Assembly (NCBI GenBank): GCA_037042185.1
Contig: JAXQJY010000024.1
Span: forward strand, 682,001-746,000
DNA length: 64,000 bases
Source of the DNA: Sordariomycetes sp. S80-01Y
Lineage: Eukaryota > Ascomycota > Sordariomycetes
Reading direction: 5' to 3'
The notes under the pieces were generated by a model. That model was given only the letters and a program-made list of their open reading frames with translations, was not told the DNA's origin and ran no database searches. Of this stretch, positions 57,135 to 64,000 are shown piece after piece. A program made the translations under genes and the position numbers. Positions within the stretch are counted from its first letter, which is position 1. Every line of letters starts with the position of its first letter.

Positions 57135-59159
57135 GGTCAGCACCGGTATCAGTAGACCTCAGAAAGGACAGCAGCAGGTGTATGGTTAGCAGATAATCAC
57201 AAGACATTCACAAGCATAGCGCATCAAAAGACAACAGATCTAAACGTGCCTCAAACGAAACGATTTGTGAGGTGTACTGCCCCAGCCCCAATGCTTCGGG
57301 CCCGCCCGGATCGCGGCCGCTACCAAATTGCTTTAGCTGCAAGCCGACAACGCCGCAGCTCTGCAGCGTTTGACGAAAGACATGCACATTTTAACAAGAG
57401 GCCATTGGTGTCCGCGGCCCGCCGATAGCCATACAACCCCGAGACATGCTGACTACTGCGAAGCTAAGGCTAGATGCTGCACCTGCTGGAGACTGACGCA
57501 CAGTGGGAAAGCCAAGCGAGCAACCCGAGGCTTGGGCCAGCGGGTGTAGGGCTCGCACGCAAGCGACCTGTCACCTTTTGTTTTTCTTCTTCCTTCTTCC
57601 TTTATTTCTTCCTCTCTTGTTTCCGGGAGAGTGTGGTGGTGCCTCGTGATTGGTTTGTGTTACTCGACCGGTGTCTCTCCTCGGGCCAGGCTGGCTGCGT
57701 CGCCAATTTTCGTGATAGCCCGGCGGGGGGGTTCCTAAGCACCGAAGCTTACAAAGGAAAAAAAAGGGGAGGGGGTGCGAGGTACGTTGTGCACGCAGTA
57801 AGCTTGGGTGTCGTGATTCAGATTCGATCTCTGGCCCGGGTTGCACGGAATCGACTAAGGCAAGTCGAGTAACCGAGATGATGTACGTCGCCGCCCGTGG
57901 CTGCACAACTCGGTGAGCAGGTAGGTTTCAGTTCCTGGCGCGGGCTCTTCACCGCTTCTCAGAGAGGACACCTGTGTAGAGAGAGACGGTTTGGACTCTG
58001 AGCAAGGGGGGCCTTTGGGGGGTTGCCGACGGCTGTCGCTCCGCGCGGAGGGTGAGGGGATGATTATGGATGCGCGTTGTTGAGAGAAGGGCTTGGCCGA
58101 GCGAGAAGCGTCAAAGTATCCTCCTCAACATGCAATATGTCGGCCCAAGCAGCTGTTGGTTCAACATTATCCTCAGGGGAGGTCACTCGACGGCCCGGTG
58201 GTACGTGAGCGGCACAACCTGGGCCCCCTTTCGCGGCTGAGTCCGTCGACCCATCTCCAAGCAGCACACCATCAGCTCTCGCTGCGCTTATCGACCCAGT
58301 CAGAGTCCGCACAGGACGTGCAGTTGGCAGCAACGAAGTGTTGGCCGTCCATCGACGAGGGCGGGCGATGAGGTACGATAGGGTGACCAGCGGGGGCGAG
58401 GGGCAGGCTACTGCATGAGGAGCGATCAGGGTCTGGATCAAAGAAGCAAAGGCTTGCGTGGTGCCTCGACAGGTACTCAATACAGGACAATCCCCGCCTA
58501 GGGGGTCGTGGTGGAGGGTTGGGCCGTTGAATGGGGCCGGTTGCCTTAGGGCCGATCTGGCGTGAGTGACACAGACAGGTTAGATCTGGGGCCAGTCACC
58601 TTAGCGTTAAATGCATACATGATTAAGATGAGCTCGTGAGTGCTGGTCTCCTGGCGACGCGTCAATGGCTGTCGGTGGAAAAGGGGGACGGGTGGTGTTG
58701 GCGAGTACGAGGGGAGTCCTGACCGCACTGTATGATCTTGGACACCAAGGCAAAAACAACGAAGCAGGTCTAATCCGCTGGGTAAATGTAAGACTTGTTC
58801 AATGTCGATTGCTGCATAAGTTTCCAACAAAGTGGAACAAATCGCCTTCGGGTGGAAAAACGCCTTGTTGGCCGCCAATCCGGCGGCCAGCATATCGGCC
58901 AGGCGCAGGCAACCACCACCGAGTCTCCCGCCCACGATAAATTCAAACACCCGACTCCTCAACCAACAGCCCTTTACAGCCGCCGATGATGCTCGACAGA
59001 AGCCGATTGGCACTCCCACGGAGTGTTGGCACTCGAGTCTGGAGCTCAAGGAGTCATTGACACCTCACCGGTCGTGCAAGGCGCTCAACTGTCCCTCAGG
59101 TTGCATCACATCGACCCAAACCAGCATCATGTTGGTCCTGTACCAGCAGGAAACTCGAA
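57135..59159. other. Convergent intergenic region, no gene seen
   Basis: About 2 kb between the stops of SEC24 and the PARG-like gene. It includes a T/C-rich tract at about 57577-57620 and an A run near 57760. Frames at 57474 (plus) and 58546-59049 (minus) show no domain. Confidence 0.5.
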
Positions 59160-60224
59160 TCATGTGGTAATCATGTCGAGGTCGTACCTCGGATCGCGCT
59201 GGCCAAGAACCCGATCAATCTCGTCCTGGCTGAAGACTCGCTCGAAGATGGCCAGATCGGTCATTGCGCTGCTGGAGCCACCGCGCACGGACGAGCTGGA
59301 TGGTTCGCCGCGGTGGCTACCGCTCCTGGAGCTGGACTTTTTCTGCTTGGCTTGCTCGCGGGCGATCTGCTTGTCGATTTCGCTGAGGATGAGTGCCGAG
59401 GTGCTTTGATATGGATCATCGAAGGCGAAGACCACGTAGTGGAACTGGCCCCTCAAGACTGGATCGAAGAGGAAGACGTCGCGCCATATCTCAGCCATCT
59501 CACGAGGAGGGTTGCGGTGGCCGTTGCCCAGGCCGAAGTCCCCAATGACGACACTTTGATAGCCGTTGTACAGGCAGATGCGGAGGGCGCCGCGGATTTT
59601 GTCTCGAATCATGTCCCGTTCCTGAGCGAAGGAGTACTTTGTGCCGTTCTCCTTGAGCTTTGGCCATCGTGTTGGTGGGACGGAGACGACCGGGAGGTCG
59701 TACCACGTTGGCAGCTTCTGGTAGCGGTCGTGCGGGCCGCGACAGACGACCACCGCATCGGAGTAGATGCCGCCGCCCGAGGGGATTGGGTAATTTGACC
59801 CCGCGTCCTGATCCCAGGGCTGGGCCAGGGTGGCGGAAAGATTGCTTCGTCGGCAGAGTGTTTCTTCGTAGCCTGAGCAGCCCGTCTCCCAGTCACCCCC
59901 TGGCCGGCGGTCGTTGGCGGCGCAGATGAAGGGCACGCGGATCCTGCTCGGCGTGGCTGACTCGCTGGCCATGTTCGTGGTGAAGGTGTTGCTGTAGGCG
60001 ATAGCTCTTTCTACAGGATCTCCTGTTTCGATTATGAAGGTAGGCGGCCGTGTGCTCAGTGTAGTTGGCTGGATGGGCAGATCACGCAAAGGAGAGGCGT
60101 AAAGGGTTGAGAAAGGGGGGAAGTGCTGCCCATACTCGGAGTTGACCAAGGGGATGAAGTGGCGCTTCGTATCTGCGGCTACCTCTGAAGGCCGCACCTT
60201 TGCACTTTTAGAGCTTGAGGGCAT
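59160..60224 (-). CDS. PARG-like / DUF2263 macrodomain-fold protein
   Basis: A single exon of 354 residues from the ATG at 60224 (MPSSSKSAK). The central part resembles the microbial-type poly(ADP-ribose) glycohydrolase family (DUF2263): VPFICAANDRRPGGDW at about 98-112, then GYEETLCRRSNL at about 118-129, which occupies the place of the QEExLxRRS signature, and later IPSGGGIYSDAVVVCRG and VVIGDFGLGNGHRNPP, the second ligand-binding loop. The Pro-Gly-Gly loop and Glu pair are kept, but the canonical Gln is Tyr. A Ser/Arg-rich segment (about 300-325) and an acidic end with FSQDEIDRVLGQRDP follow. Enzymes of this fold remove ADP-ribose; activity here is inferred. It could instead be a non-catalytic ADP-ribose reader. 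Confidence 0.75.
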   Translation of the reverse strand: MPSSSKSAKVRPSEVAADTKRHFIPLVNSEYGQHFPPFSTLYASPLRDLPIQPTTLSTRPPTFIIETGDPVERAIAYSNTFTTNMASESATPSRIRVPFICAANDRRPGGDWETGCSGYEETLCRRSNLSATLAQPWDQDAGSNYPIPSGGGIYSDAVVVCRGPHDRYQKLPTWYDLPVVSVPPTRWPKLKENGTKYSFAQERDMIRDKIRGALRICLYNGYQSVVIGDFGLGNGHRNPPREMAEIWRDVFLFDPVLRGQFHYVVFAFDDPYQSTSALILSEIDKQIAREQAKQKKSSSRSGSHRGEPSSSSVRGGSSSAMTDLAIFERVFSQDEIDRVLGQRDPRYDLDMITT

Positions 60225-62325
60225 TGTCAAGGAGCAAAAGGGGGTGAGGCGAGGGGGCAGGCTAGGAAGAGGCTGACGGGATGGCGTCTGGGACGGTGCG
60301 GCGAAGGCCGGGAATCGTCTTGTTCTTTTATAACACCGCAGATATGATAGCTGACGCGCAGCGGGGGTCAGAGAGGAAGAGTAAAGGGGGGCATTGGTCT
60401 GTTGGTGAGCTTCGAATATAAGCGGCCTGTACGACTCAATATGTCCAAGAATCTGAGCCAGTGTTTAGAATGGACTCAGAGGGTGCTGAGGTGGGAGAGT
60501 CTACGTCTTTAAAGAACCGAGCGGGAATCGCTTGAGTTGCCATTGATAGGTGTTCTGTTGTCTCGGTCTCAAAGACAGAAACAATGGACCCAGGAGCAGA
60601 CCTTCCTCCAAGCCCACCCATCCAAGCTCGCGGGACTACGGTGCCACACCGACGCCGCTGTGCTGCCTTGCTCCCAGATCTACCATCCAGGGAACGATTG
60701 GGTTGCGCCTGGATAGCAGGCCTGTTAAGCCCATGGCGAGCTGTTGGTGCCATGTGACCAGTCGGAGGCCAGATCGCGTTGGTCGATGGTAGGGCTGCCC
60801 AAGCGAGGTGGATGGAGGATGGTCGGTTGGTATCAAAGTCGCAGCCAATGCGATGCGGAGTACAAGGTGGTCTGGGGTTTAGCTGTAGAAGTGCAGGTAT
60901 GAGGGACCCGGGACATTGTTGCGGCTTGCCGCAACCCAGATCTGTGACACTCCATCTCGCCTTGTTAAACAGCGTACAGCGATAAGCGCAGCCATTGGCT
61001 CGGGACAGCCGCTACTGCCTCAGCTCGGCGTCATGCATTGTCGAATGCGAGTGATGGCCGATGGCGAGCCTGTTGCAAGGTGCAATTACGGTTGCAGTTG
61101 GGAGGCGAGGCAGATTGCGGTACGCTGTTAGCTGTGGCCTTTGAAGCCGTAGAGCCAAACCAACATCCTGTGATGGACGGCATAGCCGAATGCCCATTTA
61201 CCAACGCTGCTGTCGGTGCCTAGAAACATCGCCAGAATTGATGAGATCCCTCCTCACGGGCCGTCGTTGGCGACTTGAGGGGCTGGCATGGAGGCCAAAG
61301 GGTTTGACCGATTCAGAAGCACCCATGGCCGACATGAGACAGACAGGTTGCCAAGACGCTTGATTCGAAGTACCTCCAATGTCATGGCATGCGTCTTTGA
61401 TAATCAATGTGACTCTGCAAGGCTGGCAGCGTTGGCCTATGGGCTCGCAAGTCGAGGCGTCCAAGCCGCCACCAGAGCTCGCGGCGCACAGACAGGGTCC
61501 AAAGCATGGCAGCAGGCGCCAATCCCTACTGGGAAGTCGTGTCTTTGAAATGTCTTGTCTGGTGGTGTGAGGCTGGCTGCAAGCTGGCAACCTCTTCACA
61601 GTGCCGTGCTGTGTTCTGATGATGCTGCATCTGGCCATGGCCCATGCGAGCAGCCTGTCCCATCCCGTCTCGTTTCGTCGAGTCTCGTCCGCGAGACCAG
61701 CCGGATGTCCGCCTCAAGAAGGACAGGTGCTCACGAGGTCATGTTTCGGCCCCTCGATAGCGTCATCGCGGCCGATAGCACAAGTGAGACTCGGCTAAGG
61801 GAGAACGGAGGCCTGAAGGGATGTTGGCGGGGGAGGCGGCAGAGACCGTGTGGTTGTTTCTTTCCCGTCGGCAGAGCAAACGCCCCAAATGTGATGCATG
61901 CCGACGATGAGGGGTAATCGGCTGTTTGAGACGGGAAGAACCTTTTTCGTCCCTGAATTGAGACGTCGACTTGAATGTTGACATTGTTGGGGTGATGAGG
62001 GAGGAATGTCGATGAACGCCTGAGGCACCCGGAATGGAAATGTTAGTGTAGATGCGCTCTTCAATTGGCAAGGTACGGGCCGGCGCAACGGTTTTTCCCC
62101 AGCACGCCAGGGCAGGTCCCAACTCGGACCACATCCCATCAAGCTCAAGCTTGTCACCAAAGTCATTGACTCAGGATATTTTGGGGTCATTCAACTGCGA
62201 ATCGACCTAGACGGTGTTGACAGCGCGAGCGAGAAGCTTTGCCGAGGCCCACCACATGTCTCGACGCGTTGCTTTATGACCCTTCGACGCGTCTCAGGAG
62301 TCGACTGTTCCAACCTGCGACGACG
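60225..62325. other. Divergent intergenic region, no gene seen
   Basis: 2.1 kb between the PARG-like gene and the AsnRS gene. Frames at 61198-61638 and 61795-62190 (minus) have no domain. Two upstream ATGs (62256 and 62276) precede the AsnRS start. Confidence 0.5.
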
Positions 62326-62503
62326 ATGCCATCACTTCGCCATTCGCCGGCGAGGCAATGGCTCCGGTGTCCATCGCAGACTTCGAGAAGCTACTCAGTC
62401 CGCGTGCTCGGAAACGAACATCCGCGAGTCACCACTGTCTCTGATTTGCTCTCGACCAGTCCTGGTGACCGAGGTCTGCCAGTGCAGGTGGATGCTTGGG
62501 TGA
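62256..62503 (+). other. Candidate upstream ORFs of the AsnRS gene
   Basis: ATG at 62256 opens a seven-residue frame ending at TGA 62277-62279. A second ATG at 62276, overlapping that stop, opens a 75-codon frame to 62503 that runs out of frame across the main start at 62326. Both matter only if the transcript begins upstream of 62256. Confidence 0.35.
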
Positions 62504-64000
62504 AGAATGTGAGGAAAAGTTCCGCCGTTCGCTTCTTGGATATCGGCGATGGCTCTTGCAGCGCCCCGCTTCAAGCCGTAGCCCAGAAGGGCCTGTTCAA
62601 GCCAGAGGAGTAAGGATCCTGCCAGGGCATCGTTCCTCACCCAAGCTGACCAAGCATTAGCGTCCAATTTGGGGCTTCAGTTCGGATCAAGGGAAAGTGG
62701 AAGAAGAGCGAGCCGCTGGCAAGGACCGAGGGCTTGGCGGTCGACCAGACGACCTCGTCCCCTGAACAGGCCGAGACGCACGCTGAGAGGGCCCCAGAGC
62801 TTGAAGTCGAGCAGTTGGAAGTTCTCGGGCACTCGAGAGCCGCTGTAAGTTCCTCTTGGCCCAAAGCATGCTCAGCTTATCTTACAGAATACGCAGAGCT
62901 ACCCCATACAGCGGAAGTACGCAACACCGGAAAGCTTGCGAAGCATTCCTCACTTGCGCATGCGCACTCCTCTCAACTCTGCTATGCTGCGTCTGCGCTC
63001 GGACACGCTCAACTCTCTGGGCCAGTTCTTCGCTGAGCAAAAGTTCCAGCAGACGCACCCCCCAATCATCACTTCTTCGGACTGCGAGGGTGCCGGGGAG
63101 ACGTTCCGAGTGGAGGCGGGCACCGCGAAGGACCCTTTCTCCAAGAAGGAGCAGTACCTGACGGTTTCCTCGCAGCTTCACCTCGAGGCCTTCTCGCAGG
63201 CCTTGGGCAACGTTTGGACAATATCGCCTACGTTCCGAGCTGAACGTAGCGACACCTCGCGGCATTTGAGTGAGTTTTACATGCTCGAGGCCGAGATGAG
63301 CTTTGTGGACGACATGGAGGAGATCATGGACTTTATTCAAAAAATGCTCGCCGGCCTCACCAGCAGACTGCAGGCAGGCAATGCTTGGGCAGAGCTGGAC
63401 AATTTTCGGCTACACCCCAGAGATCCCCAAGAACGCCAGAGCATGGCCGACTTGGACGATCGCGAAGTCCTCGAGAAGCGCTGGAAAGGTCTGTTGACGC
63501 CTGACCGCTGGCCCAGGATTACCTACACCAAGGCCATTGAGATGCTTCAGGAGGCAGGAGTCGAGTTTGAACATGCTCCTCTTTGGGGCAGTGGTCTGCA
63601 GAGTGAGCATGAGAAATATCTGGCAAAGCTTCTAGGGGAAAAAACAGGATCTTACAAGCCGGTCTTCATCACTCACTACCCACGAGCCATTAAAGCGTTC
63701 TACATGCGCCAAGCTCAAGAGAACCCAAGCCAAGGACACGTGTTCGACTGCTTCGACCTCATCGTCCCGGATCTGGGCGAGCTGGCCGGCGGATCCATGC
63801 GCGAACACCGCCTCGATTTCCTCAAAGCCAACATGAAATTGCTGATGGGCAAGGAAGAAGTCCCTGCTCTGGATTGGTACGTGGATCTCAGACGCTGGGG
63901 CTCACCTCCGCACGGTGGCTTCGGGATCGGCTTCGATCGTCTCTTGAGCTACCTCACCGGCGTCAGGAGCATCCGGGACATTGTGGCTTTCCCCCGACTA
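62326..64000 (+). CDS. SLM5: Mitochondrial asparaginyl-tRNA synthetase (3' end past the window)
   Basis: Three exons are visible (62326-62609, 62661-62844, 62888 to the window end), with introns of 51 and 43 nt. About 527 codons can be read before the window ends inside the final FPR motif, so only a few residues are missing. The N terminus MPSLRHSPARQWLRC is Arg-rich and acid-poor, as in a mitochondrial presequence. The anticodon-binding OB fold follows (VQVDAWVKNVRKSSAVRFLDIGDG and VRIKGKWKKS). The class II catalytic core shows motif 1 (EQKFQQTHPPIITSSDCEG), motif 2 (SPTFRAERSDTSRHLSEFYM) and motif 3 (HGGFGIGFDRLLSYLTG). GAGETF fits AsnRS rather than AspRS or LysRS. It charges mitochondrial tRNA-Asn. 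The frame continues upstream without an ATG, so 62326 is the first in-frame start. Confidence 0.93.

Noticed and set aside
58546-59049. 167-codon minus-strand frame
   Set aside because: No domain, no clear start context, and no conserved-looking segment.

Overview
The window is nuclear DNA of a filamentous ascomycete (Pezizomycotina, probably Sordariomycetes). The evidence is gene architecture and content: short GT-AG introns (about 43-73 nt, with CTAAC/CTGAC-like branch sites), GC-rich coding sequence, one gene about every 3 kb, and families typical of the group (an NADPH oxidase tail, a WSC wall sensor, a DUF3632 protein, Sec14, vacuolar protease A). Species cannot be fixed from the sequence alone. 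I support 23 protein-coding genes; two run off the window edges. No tRNA, rRNA, CRISPR array or intact mobile element was recognised.

Layout. 1-10 kb: the 3' end of a NoxA-type NADPH oxidase, a mucin-like one-pass membrane protein, a Dal5/Tna1-type MFS permease, then on the minus strand a DUF3632 protein, a small membrane protein and an Old Yellow Enzyme. 9.4-13.2 kb is a long gene-free promoter region rich in simple repeats. 13-25 kb is a housekeeping block: LST7 (folliculin family, TORC1 signalling), RPT3 (proteasome ATPase), a small conserved protein, MIS14 (kinetochore), SEC14 (lipid transfer) and an MRX10/RMND1-like mitochondrial protein. 25-35 kb: a Q-rich nuclear protein, vacuolar aspartic protease (PEP4), a 4.4-kb gene-free stretch and a WSC-domain sensor. 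36-46 kb: NUP37, FEN1/RAD27, a cytochrome b5-acyl-CoA dehydrogenase fusion and the DHH1 RNA helicase. 47-64 kb: a proline-rich scaffold-like protein, linker histone H1, SEC24, a PARG-like (DUF2263) protein and mitochondrial asparaginyl-tRNA synthetase, whose last residues lie past the window.

The genes do not form a metabolic cluster. Most are unrelated housekeeping functions in divergent or convergent pairs. Two separate surface proteins (the mucin-like protein and the WSC sensor) fit the cell-wall-integrity theme but lie 31 kb apart.

The most informative new observations are: (1) LST7 probably starts from a four-codon first exon followed by a 647-nt intron, giving a folliculin-like N terminus that a single-exon model misses; (2) the octamer CACGTGA(C/T) recurs seven times, always between genes; (3) upstream AUGs sit at the starts of MRX10 and the mitochondrial AsnRS, one ending in an ATGA stop/start overlap; (4) a PARG-like protein and several lineage-specific proteins (proline-rich, Q-rich, single-TM) have no confident function. 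I found no convincing wholly new multi-gene system.
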